From Staphylococcus simulans (lineage in GTDB: Bacteria; Bacillota; Bacilli; Staphylococcales; Staphylococcaceae), in the NCBI RefSeq assembly GCF_002994445.1, contig NZ_MRZJ01000003.1:124001-188000 (forward strand): a DNA stretch of 64,000 nt. The letters run 5' to 3'. The position numbers were made by a program, and so were the translations under genes. Within the stretch, counting starts at the first letter, position 1. Each line of letters opens with the position of its first letter. The notes below the pieces were generated by a model. That model ran no database searches, had not been told where the DNA came from, and saw nothing but the letters and a program-made list of their open reading frames with translations. This document shows, in pieces, positions 52,981 through 63,011 of the stretch.

Positions 52981-53051
52981 TAGACACATTGAAATAGCAA
53001 TTAGAATGGGACTATCACGTGTAGTGATAAATATTTTTAGAGGTGAATAGA

Positions 53052-53372
53052 ATGGCTACAAAGCTGACTTCAATTGACCAGTTTGAACAGGTAATTAACG
53101 ACAACAAATATGTATTTATAATGAAACACAGCGACACTTGTCCAATTTCAGCAAATGCTTATGATCAATTCAATAAGTTTTTGTATGAACGTGATATTGA
53201 TGGATATTACTTAATTGTACAAGAACAAAGAGACGTATCAGATTATATTGCTGAAAAAACTGGAGTGAAGCACGAATCGCCGCAAGCTTTCTACTTTGTA
53301 AATGGAGAAGTGAAGTGGCATGCGAGTCATGATGACATTAATGTGACCTCACTCGCACAAGCTGAAGAATAA
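53052..53372 (+). CDS. ytxJ: YtxJ/BrxC-like monothiol bacilliredoxin
   Basis: 106 residues from ATG 53052, eight bases after AGAGGTG. Thioredoxin-like fold with active-site HSDTCPIS (Cys30). The family removes bacillithiol from protein mixed disulfides after oxidative stress in the cytoplasm. Later elements ESPQAFYFVNGEVKWHASH match the cis-Pro region. Monocistronic, followed by a terminator. Confidence 0.88.
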   Translation: MATKLTSIDQFEQVINDNKYVFIMKHSDTCPISANAYDQFNKFLYERDIDGYYLIVQEQRDVSDYIAEKTGVKHESPQAFYFVNGEVKWHASHDDINVTSLAQAEE

Positions 53373-53418
53373 GCTTGTTAGGGGAAAACATCAATAATAA
53401 AATATGAACGAAAACAGG

Positions 53419-53490
53419 CTCCAAGCTTTGGAAGGCGGAAATGAAAGAAAATAAAACAGTTCCAACTTCCGATAGGCTTGGAGTTATTTT
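53419..53490 (+). terminator. Terminator of ytxJ
   Basis: CTCCAAGC (53419-53426) pairs with GCTTGGAG (53476-53483), inner GGAAG...CTTCC pairing, T-rich tail. Confidence 0.8.
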
Positions 53491-53515
53491 AATTTTAAGG
53501 GCTAGACGTAACAGT

Positions 53516-53535
53516 GGGCATTTTGAATAATGCCC
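53516..53535 (+). promoter_or_regulatory. Inverted repeat on the glycerate kinase promoter (candidate operator)
   Basis: GGGCATT and AATGCCC flank TTGAAT. TATAAT follows at 53538-53543, so the repeat covers the -35 area and spacer. Regulator unknown. Confidence 0.5.
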
Positions 53536-53592
53536 TGTATAATATTAAAGTGAATGCAACAAACATTGGGAAACTTTATTTGAGGTGACAAA

Positions 53593-54726
53593 ATGAGAGT
53601 ATTAGTCGCAATGGATGAATTTAATGGAATCGTTTCGAGTTACGAAGCGAATCGCTACGTAGAAGAAGCAGTAGCAAGCCAAATCGAAGGGGCAGATATC
53701 GTGCAAGTGCCTTTGTTCAACGGCCGGCATGAACTGATGGATTCGGTCTTTTTATGGCAATCCGGAACAAAATACCGTGTGAATGTACATGATGCAGATA
53801 TGGAACCAGTTGAAGCGGTTTACGGCAAAACAGAGAGCGGCATGACGATTATTGAAGCGGATTTATTCTTGCAAGGTAACAAGCCGATTGTCGATCGTTC
53901 AAGCTATGGTTTAGGTGAAGTGATTGCGGCTGCATTAGAAAATGATGCACAGCATATTGTCATTTCCCTTGGCAACATTGCAAGCTTTGACGGCGGTGCA
54001 GGTATGCTGCAAGCTTTAGGCGCAAAATATTATAATGACGAAGGCGAATCAATTGATGCAAGCAAAGGTGTCAATGTTCTAAAATATATTCGCCACGTCG
54101 ATTTTTCTGGTTTGAATCCACGCTTATCAAAAACACGCTTCCAGCTAGTGTCGGATTTCTCAAGCAAAATGTACGGCAAAGCCAGTGAAATCATGCAAGT
54201 CTATCCGTTATTAGGTATTTCACGCGAAGAAGCAGCGGCAGTAGATAATCTTGTATGGTACTTCAGCGAGATTTTGAAAAATGAAACACGTACCGTAACA
54301 AGCACAGTCGAACGCGGCGGTGCAGGCGGCGGTGTTGCGGCTGTCTTAGCAGCGCTATACAACGCAGAGGTGCTGACAAGCCATAATCTGGTGGATCAAA
54401 TCACACATTTAGAAAGCTTGATTGAACAAGCAGATTTAATTATGTTCGGTGAAGGCATCAATGAACAAGACCAGCTTTTAGAAACAACGACATTGCGTAT
54501 TGCGGAACTTGCGACGAAATATCATAAGCCTTGCATTGCGATTAATGCGACTGCTGATAAATTCGATCGCTATGAAGCTTTAGGTGTTACAGGCATGTTC
54601 AATTTATTTATGAAAATGCCGAAAAATTATACGAGTTTTGAAGCGGGTCTGCAAATTCGTTTCTATGCAGTACAAGCACTTAAACTGTTGACAACATCTT
54701 TTGATAATGATGAGAAACAAGCATAA
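53593..54726 (+). CDS. Glycerate kinase (GarK/GlxK family)
   Basis: 377 residues. Phosphorylates D-glycerate with ATP. Family features: N-terminal VLVAMDEFNGIVSSYEAN, SLGNIASFDGGAGMLQALG, GAGGGVAAVLAALYNAE, IEQADLIMFGEG and PCIAINATADK. Some canonical residues differ (typical starts are DSFKGSLSA and GGSATNDGG, here DEFNGIVSS and GNIASFDGG), so activity should be confirmed. TTTGAGGTGA precedes the ATG. Confidence 0.82.
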   Translation: MRVLVAMDEFNGIVSSYEANRYVEEAVASQIEGADIVQVPLFNGRHELMDSVFLWQSGTKYRVNVHDADMEPVEAVYGKTESGMTIIEADLFLQGNKPIVDRSSYGLGEVIAAALENDAQHIVISLGNIASFDGGAGMLQALGAKYYNDEGESIDASKGVNVLKYIRHVDFSGLNPRLSKTRFQLVSDFSSKMYGKASEIMQVYPLLGISREEAAAVDNLVWYFSEILKNETRTVTSTVERGGAGGGVAAVLAALYNAEVLTSHNLVDQITHLESLIEQADLIMFGEGINEQDQLLETTTLRIAELATKYHKPCIAINATADKFDRYEALGVTGMFNLFMKMPKNYTSFEAGLQIRFYAVQALKLLTTSFDNDEKQA

Positions 54727-54736
54727 TTCAAGCAAT

Positions 54737-54777
54737 AAAACGGCTGAATCCTTTTAATAGGGACTCAGCCGTTTTTT
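54737..54777. terminator. Bidirectional terminator between glycerate kinase gene and pepT
   Basis: AAAACGGCTGA...TCAGCCGTTTT with inner TCC...GGA; T runs on both strands. Confidence 0.92.
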
Positions 54778-54796
54778 CGTAGAGATAACTATTTTT

Positions 54797-56026
54797 TTAT
54801 TTTGATGATGCTGCAACTTCTTCAGCAATGCCTAAAATCACTTGTACTGCTTTTTCCATAACATCGATAGATGCATACTCGAATGGACCATGGAAGTTGT
54901 CGCAGCCTGTGAAGATATTAGGTGTCGGCAAGCCCATAAATGAAAGTTGAGAGCCGTCTGTTCCGCCGCGAATCGGTTCTGTATTCGGTTCGATACCTAA
55001 TTGTTTGAAGACACGTTTTGGAATCTCGATAACTTTAGGTACTTCATTGATTTTTTCAGCCATATTATAGTATTGGTCATTAACTTCTAATTCTACCGGA
55101 TCATTCGCATAGTCTTGATTGATAGTATCTTTAATCTCTTCAAGCAATGCTTTGCGTGCTTCGAATTGGTCGCGGTTATGATCGCGAACGATATATTTTA
55201 ATTGTGCTTTTTCAGTAGTACCATTGAAGCTCATTAAGTGGAAGAAGCCTTCATAGCCTTCTGTTTGTTCTGGTACTTCATCTTGCGGCAATGCATGATC
55301 AAAGCGTTCGCCTAATTTAATTGCGTTGACCATCACATTTTTCGCTGAACCCGGATGTACATTGACACCGTGGCAAGTGATAGTTGCTTCAGCAGCATTG
55401 AAGCTTTCAAATTGAAGCTCGCCGTACTGGCTGCCGTCCATTGTATAACCGAAGTCAGCCCCAAAGCGTTCAACATCAAATTTGTGCGGACCGCGTCCGA
55501 TTTCTTCATCTGGTGTGAATGCGACTCGGATACGTCCATGTTTCACTTCCGGATGTTCCACTAAATAGTTTAACGCGGTCATGATTTCCGCTACACCTGC
55601 TTTATCATCTGCGCCAAGCAATGATGTACCATCTGTAATCATTAGCCTATGGCCTTCGACGGATTTCATAGCAGGGAAGACGTCTTGGTTCAATTCGCGA
55701 TCTGTATCGCCTAATTGAATAGGTTGGCCGTCATATTTTTCAATGATTTGCGGTTTGACATTAGTCGCATTGAAATCTGGCGATGTATCGATATGAGCTA
55801 AGAATCCGACAGTAGGTACTTCAGTTGCGATATTGCTTTCTAATGTCGCAAATAAATAACCATAGTCGTCGATATCTGTTTTAAGACCAAGTTCTTCTAA
55901 TTCTTGTTTGAGTAAATTTAATAAGTCCCATTGTTTCTCAGTAGATGGTGTTGTTTCTGAGTCGGGATTAGATTGAGTATCAATCTCCGCATAACGTTTC
56001 AGTCTGTCGATTAATTGTTCTTTCAC
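54797..56026 (-). CDS. pepT: Tripeptide aminopeptidase PepT
   Basis: 409 residues, M20B di-zinc peptidase. Ligand motifs: [17 protein letters not shown] (about 75-91), [26 protein letters not shown] and [21 protein letters not shown]. Releases the N-terminal residue of tripeptides in the cytoplasm, downstream of peptide import. GTG start at 56026 follows AAGAGGTG. Confidence 0.94.
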   Translation of the reverse strand: MKEQLIDRLKRYAEIDTQSNPDSETTPSTEKQWDLLNLLKQELEELGLKTDIDDYGYLFATLESNIATEVPTVGFLAHIDTSPDFNATNVKPQIIEKYDGQPIQLGDTDRELNQDVFPAMKSVEGHRLMITDGTSLLGADDKAGVAEIMTALNYLVEHPEVKHGRIRVAFTPDEEIGRGPHKFDVERFGADFGYTMDGSQYGELQFESFNAAEATITCHGVNVHPGSAKNVMVNAIKLGERFDHALPQDEVPEQTEGYEGFFHLMSFNGTTEKAQLKYIVRDHNRDQFEARKALLEEIKDTINQDYANDPVELEVNDQYYNMAEKINEVPKVIEIPKRVFKQLGIEPNTEPIRGGTDGSQLSFMGLPTPNIFTGCDNFHGPFEYASIDVMEKAVQVILGIAEEVAASSK

Positions 56027-56040
56027 TTGATATGCACCTC

Positions 56041-56538
56041 TTATCCTCGATTATTCATATTAAATTGCTTCTTATATGATTTACCTTTCATTTTACCATA
56101 GTATATTCTAATTCGATTATAAATATGATAGCTGATTTCTGCACATAAGATACCGAATGCTATGGCACCTGAAATTAAAGTCACCTCTAAGAAGGTATTG
56201 ACTGCGTGTGTATATTGGTTGGTAACTAAGAAACGTGTTGCTTCATACGCAGCACCCCCAGGTACAAGAGGAATAATACCAGGAACGATAAAGATAATAA
56301 CCGGTTGGAAATAACGTTTTGCCATTGCGTGACTCATAATAGCCAAGATAAAGCTTCCAAGGAAAGAAGCAGCAACTTTTCCTAAATTCAAATCCATGGA
56401 CAAGATATAAATCGTCCAGCCCATTGCGCCTACATAACCACAAGCAGGTAACAACTTACGCGGCGCGTTGAAAAGTATCGAAAACAGAGTTGTAGAACTA
56501 AAACTGATAATGAAATGGAATAAATAATGTAAGATCAA
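56041..56538 (-). CDS. ThrE-type threonine/serine exporter, C-terminal half (YjjB-like)
   Basis: 165 residues with four to five hydrophobic helices and [20 protein letters not shown] (about 83-102), the DUF3815/YjjB signature. Works with the YjjP-like partner encoded just upstream. TTG start at 56538 about 13 bases after AAAGGCG; the start is somewhat uncertain. Confidence 0.83.
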   Translation of the reverse strand: MILHYLFHFIISFSSTTLFSILFNAPRKLLPACGYVGAMGWTIYILSMDLNLGKVAASFLGSFILAIMSHAMAKRYFQPVIIFIVPGIIPLVPGGAAYEATRFLVTNQYTHAVNTFLEVTLISGAIAFGILCAEISYHIYNRIRIYYGKMKGKSYKKQFNMNNRG

Positions 56539-56556
56539 TTCTGTAACACGCCTTTC

Positions 56557-57321
56557 TTAAAAGAAGAGTAAGATGATTGCGACGCCGGCACCGATTGCAA
56601 ATGCGGTTAATGCCGCTTCCATTCCGCGCGACATACCAGCAAGCAATTCGCCAGCCATTAAATCTCTGATAGCATTTGTAATTAAGACACCCGGTACTAA
56701 GACCATGACACCAGAAATGGTGATAATGTCTTGGTTGACCGATAAGCCAAGCTTGTGGCTGATGGCGGCAACACTGACGACTACGATAGCACTGATGAAT
56801 TCTGAGAAGAATTTGATTTGGATAAAGCGTTGTACAAAATCAAAGGTTAAATAAGCACCAGCGCCAGCAATAATTGCGAAGATAAAGTCTTGCGCAACAC
56901 CGCCGAACATGAATAAGAAAAATCCGCAGGCGATAGACACTGCTAAAAACTTTGTTAAATATGAATATTGCAGCGAGGCATGCTCCAAATGAATCAATTC
57001 AGATTTTGCTTCGTCAATATTCAATTCGTGTTTTGCAATTTTACGAGAAATGTTATTGGCTAAAGCAATCTTTTCTAAATCCGTAGTTCTATCTCGGACT
57101 CGAATTAAACGCGTGTTCGTTCGATCGTTTAATGAGAAGATAATTGCTGTGTTAGATACAAAGCTGTTGGTATTATCTAACCCAAAGCTGTAAGCAATAC
57201 GTGACATCGTATCTTCGACACGATATGTTTCCGCACCGCTTTCAAGTAAAATTTTTCCTGCCGTGAGCACAACATCGATAACTTTGTTCTCATCTATTAT
57301 GGTAATTGCTTCTTCAGGCAC
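56557..57321 (-). CDS. ThrE-type threonine/serine exporter, N-terminal half (YjjP-like)
   Basis: 254 residues. A cytoplasmic-looking N-terminal part with AGKILLESGAETYRVEDTM (about 17-35) and five hydrophobic helices from residue 120 on, including MVLVPGVLITNAIRDLMAGE. This is the DUF1212/YjjP pattern. The two half-genes together equal the single-chain ThrE of actinobacteria; YjjPB exports succinate in some bacteria. GTG start at 57321 follows AAGGAGAG. Confidence 0.85.
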   Translation of the reverse strand: MPEEAITIIDENKVIDVVLTAGKILLESGAETYRVEDTMSRIAYSFGLDNTNSFVSNTAIIFSLNDRTNTRLIRVRDRTTDLEKIALANNISRKIAKHELNIDEAKSELIHLEHASLQYSYLTKFLAVSIACGFFLFMFGGVAQDFIFAIIAGAGAYLTFDFVQRFIQIKFFSEFISAIVVVSVAAISHKLGLSVNQDIITISGVMVLVPGVLITNAIRDLMAGELLAGMSRGMEAALTAFAIGAGVAIILLFF

Positions 57322-57420
57322 CTTGTAGCTCTCCTTCTTGTTTGTATTGGTTGATACTTGAAAGTTTACAGGGAAGATTTAAATCTTGCAATAGAACGGC
57401 GGTGATTGCAATAGAATTGC

Positions 57421-57459
57421 AAAAAAAGAGACAAGAACATCGAATTTGTCCTTGTCTCT
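57421..57459 (-). terminator. Terminator of gdpS
   Basis: AGAGACAAGGAC...CTTGTCTCT on the minus strand followed by TTTTTTT. Confidence 0.92.
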
Positions 57460-57483
57460 GAAGTATTCATCTGAAACAAAATA

Positions 57484-58548
57484 TTATTTAACAATCGGGT
57501 TAAACATCACTTGGTTACGTCCTTCATTTTTTGCCATATGCAGCATATCATCTGCGTCTTTAAAGACTTTGCGCTGTGATTTATAGTCATCTTCTGTTAA
57601 ATAGCCGATACCGATAGAAACAGAGAGTTTAATCACTTCTTTGTTCGGCAAGTGGAAAGAAGATTGTTCTACACCTGCACGAATGCTTTCAGCGAGTTTC
57701 ACACTTTGATCCAGCGAGTAGCCGAGCAAGACGACTGAAAACTCCTCGCCGCCGTTTCTGAATATCTTCATATTCGGCGGAACATAATTTATCAGCAATT
57801 GTGAAATCTGCTTTAATACTGCATCCCCAGAACGATGTGTAAAGGCATCATTCACATCTTTAAAGCCGTCAATATCGATTAATAACAGACCTAGGCTTGT
57901 GTGTTTGCTGTCAGCTTTGTCAGTCATTTTATTTAAGTGTCGGTCGAATTCTTTTACATTGCCGAGTCCTGTTAAATAGTCAAAACGTTCTTCGCTTTCA
58001 TACCGTTGAACTAATGTGAAGAAACGCCAAATATCGACAAAGATAATAGATGATGAAATCGTTAATACAAATGATATCGGAATAAGATAAATAATTTCTT
58101 GCAATGTATAGAGACGTGTAATCACTGATACAATGCTGAGTATAATCAGACTGATAACGTTTAAAATCTGCAGCGAAACGATATCATTCTGCTTGATAAA
58201 CGGTCCGATGAAACTCACAGCCAAAGCAATGATGATTAAGGCAATGTTGTAAGATAACGGGTCGCCATATACAAACACGCCTATCACAAAGAGAATTGCG
58301 GCTGAGACCATTGTAAAGAATACATTTGTATAACGGCCTAAGAATAATAGCGGAACAAATGTTAAATAAAGTGAATAATTATGAACTGGAATAGGATATG
58401 CCGCAAGCAATAGCGCTACAACAGTCATAAGTATTGTGACGTAAGTTTGTGAAAACTTCATTTGTTTCGTTTCTGAATATTGCAACCTATGGAATAGGTA
58501 AATTCCTGCAACGGTAACAGAAATATTGTAAATGATAGCTTCAATCAT
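57484..58548 (-). CDS. gdpS: GGDEF-domain membrane protein GdpS
   Basis: 354 residues. Six to seven hydrophobic helices (about 1-180) and a C-terminal GGDEF domain with [26 protein letters not shown] and the GGEEF active-site loop (about 268-272). It is the staphylococcal GdpS, which in S. epidermidis and S. aureus affects biofilm or virulence gene levels independent of a c-di-GMP pathway. GAGCCGATCGAA precedes the ATG. Divergent from tagO. Confidence 0.9.
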   Translation of the reverse strand: MIEAIIYNISVTVAGIYLFHRLQYSETKQMKFSQTYVTILMTVVALLLAAYPIPVHNYSLYLTFVPLLFLGRYTNVFFTMVSAAILFVIGVFVYGDPLSYNIALIIIALAVSFIGPFIKQNDIVSLQILNVISLIILSIVSVITRLYTLQEIIYLIPISFVLTISSSIIFVDIWRFFTLVQRYESEERFDYLTGLGNVKEFDRHLNKMTDKADSKHTSLGLLLIDIDGFKDVNDAFTHRSGDAVLKQISQLLINYVPPNMKIFRNGGEEFSVVLLGYSLDQSVKLAESIRAGVEQSSFHLPNKEVIKLSVSIGIGYLTEDDYKSQRKVFKDADDMLHMAKNEGRNQVMFNPIVK

Positions 58549-58791
58549 TTCGATCGGCTCCTTTGTTTTACCACTTAGTTATTGTAAGTGAAAATATACA
58601 TTTTGTCATCTCAAACATTGCTAAGAGTTGCCAGAATTTACTACAATTAATAATAATTCGTGTTAAAATAGATTATTAGTATTGTATACATATGAAAAAC
58701 TGAAGGGAGGTTCCCTTGTCAAAAGACAGATAGCAGCGTGCTCATCTTATGTATAACATAATTTGAGAAGCATTTTGGCAATGGAAATAAG

Positions 58792-59850
58792 ATGATAACA
58801 CTTTTATTGATACTTATTTCAATGGTCGTCAGTGTAGTGTTGACACCGATTGTTATTAAAATATCCAAAAAACTGGATATTATGGATAAGCCGAACTATC
58901 GAAAAGTGCACACCAAACCTGTTTCTGTACTTGGCGGAACGGTGGTACTCTTTTCATTTGTGTTAGGCATTTGGATCGGCCATCCGATTGAACGCGAAAT
59001 CATTCCACTGCTAATCGGTATGATTATTATGTACATTGTCGGCTTGATTGATGACGTGCATGAATTAAAACCTTTATATAAGTTATTCGGTCAATGTTTA
59101 GCCGCGCTGGTAGTTGTGTATCATGGTGTGACGATTGATTTCATTCAGTTGCCCTTCGGTACGATTCAATTCGGGATTTTAAGCATTCCCTTTACTGTCT
59201 TTTGGATTATCGCTATTACGAATGCCATCAACTTAATAGATGGTTTAGACGGTTTAGCAGCAGGGGTGTCTACCATTGCTTTTATGACTATCGGGTTTAT
59301 TGCGATACTGCAAGCGGATATCTTCATCATGATGATTTGTTCTGTCATGATCGGTTCATTAATCGGATTCTTATTTTATAATTTCCATCCGGCTAAGATT
59401 TTCTTAGGGGACAGCGGTTCCTTGCAGCTGGGCTTTATTATCAGCTTTGTTTCACTGCTCGGGTTTAAGAATATTACATTCTTCTCACTATTCTTCCCGA
59501 TGGTGATTTTAGCAGTACCTTTCATTGATACATTATTTGCGATGATCAGACGTGCAAAGAAGGGACAGCGTATTATGCAGCCGGATAAATCCCACCTGCA
59601 TCATAAATTGCTGAAACTCGGTTATACACATCGTCAAACGGTTGTACTGATATATTCCATCGCGATTATGTTCAGTATTTCAAGTATTATTTTATACTTA
59701 TCGCAACCATGGGGTGTTGTGATGATGTTGATCCTAATCTTAATTACGATTGAATTGATTGTTGAGTTTACTGGACTGATTGATGATAATTACAGACCAT
59801 TGCTCGGACTCTTAGAAAGAAGAGCCAACCGAGGACATAAAAATAAATAA
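58792..59850 (+). CDS. tagO: Undecaprenyl-phosphate GlcNAc-1-phosphate transferase TagO
   Basis: 352 residues, about eleven helices. First step of wall teichoic acid synthesis. Seen: LVLGGTVVLFSF-type VSVLGGTVV, GLIDDVHELKP with the Mg-binding Asp pair (about 84-94), NAINLIDGLDGLAAG (about 145-159), KIFLGDSGSLQLG and the cytoplasmic DKSHLHHKLLKLG. A 180-base leader separates it from the divergent gdpS; it includes AGGGAGG at 58704-58710 without a matching start. Confidence 0.93.
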   Translation: MITLLLILISMVVSVVLTPIVIKISKKLDIMDKPNYRKVHTKPVSVLGGTVVLFSFVLGIWIGHPIEREIIPLLIGMIIMYIVGLIDDVHELKPLYKLFGQCLAALVVVYHGVTIDFIQLPFGTIQFGILSIPFTVFWIIAITNAINLIDGLDGLAAGVSTIAFMTIGFIAILQADIFIMMICSVMIGSLIGFLFYNFHPAKIFLGDSGSLQLGFIISFVSLLGFKNITFFSLFFPMVILAVPFIDTLFAMIRRAKKGQRIMQPDKSHLHHKLLKLGYTHRQTVVLIYSIAIMFSISSIILYLSQPWGVVMMLILILITIELIVEFTGLIDDNYRPLLGLLERRANRGHKNK

Positions 59851-59870
59851 CACTGAAATGAAACCGCCTA

Positions 59871-59906
59871 AGTTCTATGTCGATGATAGAGCTTGGGCGG
59901 TCTTTC
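59871..59906. terminator. Hairpin between tagO and yigZ
   Basis: ACCGCCTAAG...CTTGGGCGGT with an inner CTATG...ATAG pairing; short T tails only. Confidence 0.65.
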
Positions 59907-59921
59907 ATTTGAAATCATGTA

Positions 59922-60563
59922 TTATTTTGTTTCGATATCAAAAGGCAAGCGTGTCACTGTGCCTTCATCTAATTCAAATTTGCCGGCAGTAATACGATTT
60001 AAAAAGGCGATAAAATCTTCATAGTCATCTTCTAATACATCGATTTTATAGCTGACTTTGTCAGTATAAATCGTATCTCTTAAGATGAAATCAGTAGATT
60101 GCAACTCGTATTCGAATTTGCCGGTTTGATCATAGCTGATTGTTACTGTAGTAGGAAGTGCATTGCGCAATTCTACGCGTCCGCCTTCTTTGATAGCATC
60201 TCGGACTGCACCGCTGTATGCTCTGATTAATCCGCCGGTGCCAAGTTTAATACCGCCGAAATATCGTGTCACTACAGCAGCTGTATTATGTGTTTCTAAT
60301 TTTTTTAAGATTTCAAGCATCGGTACACCTGCAGTCCCGCTCGGTTCGCCGTCATCATTTGCTTTTTGTGTCAGCATATTATCGCCGATGGTATAGGCTG
60401 AACAGTTATGTGTTGCATCACGGTGTTCTTTTTTGACCGCTTCGATGAATGCTTTCGCTTCTTCTTCGGTTGCTACCGGCTTGATATGAGCAATAAACCG
60501 TGATTTGTTAATGACATTTTCAATCACGTATTCTTGCTTGATAGTAATAATATGATTCTCCAT
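59922..60563 (-). CDS. YigZ/YvyE-type IMPACT-family protein
   Basis: 213 residues. N-terminal UPF0029 domain (about 15-125) with SRFIAHIKPV, HNCSAYTIG, DDGEPSGTAGVPMLEIL and VTRYFGGIKLGTGGLIRAYSGA; C-terminal DUF1949 (about 138-195). A conserved family with proposed roles in translation control or protein turnover; exact function unknown. Divergent from degV. Confidence 0.9.
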   Translation of the reverse strand: MENHIITIKQEYVIENVINKSRFIAHIKPVATEEEAKAFIEAVKKEHRDATHNCSAYTIGDNMLTQKANDDGEPSGTAGVPMLEILKKLETHNTAAVVTRYFGGIKLGTGGLIRAYSGAVRDAIKEGGRVELRNALPTTVTISYDQTGKFEYELQSTDFILRDTIYTDKVSYKIDVLEDDYEDFIAFLNRITAGKFELDEGTVTRLPFDIETK

Positions 60564-60721
60564 TGTATGACATCCTTTTATGCATTTCTTGAACGCAATT
60601 TGTTCTCAATCTTAACTCCTATTATACATGGCGAAACAGTTTTTTCTAAACGTAAGAATCGATTTTCTTTTCTAATGAAATAAGGTATGATTAAAAATGA
60701 GTATATTTGAGGAGGAAAACT

Positions 60722-61618
60722 ATGAAGATTGCTGTAATGACGGATTCAACAACATCATTAACACAAGCTTTATTAGATAAATATGATATTTCAGTTGTGT
60801 CATTAAGTGTGACATTTGAAAACGGAGATAATTATACAGAGAGAGTCGATCTTGCGCCGAGTCAGTTGTATCAGCGTATGAAATCAGAGAAGAAGATTCC
60901 TACAACAAGTCAACCGGCAATCGGAGAAGTCGTCGAAGTCTATGAAAGACTAAAAGCAGAAGGCTATACAGATGTAATCGGCTTATACTTGTCTGCAGGT
61001 ATCAGCGGAACGTATCAATCTGCAACACAAGCAGGCGAAATGGTAGACGGCATTAATGTACATTCATTCGATTCTAAATTGTCGGGTATGATTTTAGGCG
61101 GTTATGTCATTCATGCGGCACAACGTGCTAAAGAAGGCCTTTCAGCTGAAGCCATCATGGATGAGTTATATGAAATGAGAGACCATACAGGTGCGATGAT
61201 TGTAGTAGATGACTTGAAGAACCTGCAAAAGAGCGGACGTATTACAGGTGCGCAAGCCTTTATCGGTACGCTGCTTAAGATGAAACCTGTTTTGAAGTTC
61301 GATGATGGTTTAATTGTTCCGGTTGATAAAGTACGTACGAAAAAGCGTGCGATCCAACGTATCGAAGACGGCGTATTAGAACAAGTCAAAGACTATGATG
61401 AAGTGACACTATATGTGGTTAATGGAGATTCAAAAGAAGATGGATTAAAGCTTTATGAAAGTCTGAAAAAGCGTTGTCCAGACCATTATGTCATCAACTA
61501 TTCAGATTTCAGTCCGGTCATTGCTTCGCATTTAGGCGTCGGCAGTGTTGCGTTAGGCTTTACGAATAAAAGTCTTGAAGTCTTAGCAAATCGACCAGAG
61601 GATTATGTAGAAGAATAA
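60722..61618 (+). CDS. DegV-family fatty-acid-binding protein
   Basis: 298 residues from ATG 60722, eight bases after GAGGAGGA; the longer frame lacks a signal. DegV fold with IAVMTDSTTSL, TTSQPAIGEV, LSAGISGTYQSA and the fatty-acid pocket region FDSKLSGMILG. Members (FakB) present fatty acids to FakA for phosphorylation; whether this is a FakB1 or FakB2 type or another DegV cannot be told here. Confidence 0.87.
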   Translation: MKIAVMTDSTTSLTQALLDKYDISVVSLSVTFENGDNYTERVDLAPSQLYQRMKSEKKIPTTSQPAIGEVVEVYERLKAEGYTDVIGLYLSAGISGTYQSATQAGEMVDGINVHSFDSKLSGMILGGYVIHAAQRAKEGLSAEAIMDELYEMRDHTGAMIVVDDLKNLQKSGRITGAQAFIGTLLKMKPVLKFDDGLIVPVDKVRTKKRAIQRIEDGVLEQVKDYDEVTLYVVNGDSKEDGLKLYESLKKRCPDHYVINYSDFSPVIASHLGVGSVALGFTNKSLEVLANRPEDYVEE

Positions 61619-61644
61619 AATTTAATAAGCAATAACAATATTTC

Positions 61645-61690
61645 GGGCAAATGAAGTGCGCTATGAAGCGGCTTGATTTGTCCCTTTTTT
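61645..61690 (+). terminator. Terminator between degV and comFA
   Basis: GGGCAAAT (61645-61652) pairs with ATTTGTCC (61676-61683), followed by a T6 run. It ends only five bases before the comFA ribosome binding site. Confidence 0.75.
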
Positions 61691-61709
61691 GTTTGAAGGA
61701 GGAATCATA

Positions 61710-63011
61710 ATAATCAAACACTACGGCAAACTCGTCAGAAATACAGCGCATCTGACAGATGAAACAATCCTTTATCAAGGGCCTGGTGTCATAAAAGACA
61801 GCAAAGGCAAATGGTATTGCCGACAATGTGCAACACCGAATCAACACGATTATTATACGTATGCATCACCATTTCATCAGCAGACCATCACTTACTGCAG
61901 AAGGTGCTTGCAGCTGGGACGGATGGATACACTGCAAATGATTGCTGTGACAGAAACTGCACATTATAAAAGCTCGGGGGACTATCATTTGGATTTTCAA
62001 CTCTCGCAGCAGCAAGCGTATGCTTCGTCGCATATTATCAGAGCTATTCAAACACAAGAAATGCTGCTGTTATATGCAGTAACAGGAGCAGGGAAGACAG
62101 AAATGATGTTTGAAAGTATCCGATATGCCAGGCAAGAAGGGCTGAATGTAGCAATTGTATCGCCAAGAGTCGATGTTGTCGTTGAAATCAGCAAGCGTAT
62201 TATCGAAGCATTTTCTCATGAATCAATTGATGTGTTATATCAAGGTCAGTCACAAAAGTACTGCGGGCATTTTGTAGTTGCTACGGTCCATCAATTGTAT
62301 CGGTTCAAACAACATTTCGACGTTATTTTTATTGATGAAGTGGATGCTTTCCCGCTTGCGATGGATCCGCTGTTAATGCAGACGCTGATTCATGCTTCTG
62401 CATCTTGCTATAGTCATATTTATATGACTGCTACACCCTCTAAACACTTGTTAAAGCAATTCAAAAAAGAAAATATTATTACTTTGCCGGCACGTTATCA
62501 TAGAAAGCCGCTGCCTGTACCGAAGTTTCGCTATTTTAAATTCAAACCCAAGCGAATGCAGCCCTATTTACTGAAGCTGTTGCAAAAGCAGATTGAAAAC
62601 AAACGTATTACTTTAGTGTTCTTTAACCAAATCGAAGCAATGGAACAAGCTTTAGTGCATTATCAAAAGCATTTTGATGATTTAGCTGCGGTGCATAGTG
62701 AAGATGTACTGCGTTTTGAAAAAGTTGAAGCATTAAGAGCGGGTAAACACCGAATCATTTTTACGACGACTATTTTAGAACGCGGCTTTACTATGGCACA
62801 TTTAGATGTCATTGTACTAGAGAGCCAAACCTTCCAAGCTGCAGCACTGGTTCAGATTGCAGGGCGTACGGGACGCAAGTTGCAAGATACATCAGGTAAT
62901 GTACTATTTCTGCATAATGGTGTAACTTTAGCGATGCTCAGTGCAAAGCACCAAATTCAGCGTATGAATCGACTGGGATTTGAGAAAGGGTGGTTAGATG
63001 CCAAGATGTAA
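61710..63011 (+). CDS. comFA: ComFA, DNA-translocase helicase of competence (start codon uncertain)
   Basis: About 433 residues. Zinc-finger Cys at the N-terminus (YCRQCATP, YCRRCLQLG), Walker A AVTGAGKTEM, Walker B VIFIDEVDAF, TATPS, and helicase motif VI QIAGRTGRK. It drives single-stranded DNA uptake with ComEC. AAGGAGG lies at 61696-61702, but no ATG, GTG or TTG follows in frame; an ATA at 61710 is at ideal spacing. The only in-frame standard start (TTG 61689) lies upstream of the ribosome binding site, in the terminator T run. Overlaps comFC by 14 bases. Confidence 0.8.
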   Translation: MIKHYGKLVRNTAHLTDETILYQGPGVIKDSKGKWYCRQCATPNQHDYYTYASPFHQQTITYCRRCLQLGRMDTLQMIAVTETAHYKSSGDYHLDFQLSQQQAYASSHIIRAIQTQEMLLLYAVTGAGKTEMMFESIRYARQEGLNVAIVSPRVDVVVEISKRIIEAFSHESIDVLYQGQSQKYCGHFVVATVHQLYRFKQHFDVIFIDEVDAFPLAMDPLLMQTLIHASASCYSHIYMTATPSKHLLKQFKKENIITLPARYHRKPLPVPKFRYFKFKPKRMQPYLLKLLQKQIENKRITLVFFNQIEAMEQALVHYQKHFDDLAAVHSEDVLRFEKVEALRAGKHRIIFTTTILERGFTMAHLDVIVLESQTFQAAALVQIAGRTGRKLQDTSGNVLFLHNGVTLAMLSAKHQIQRMNRLGFEKGWLDAKM

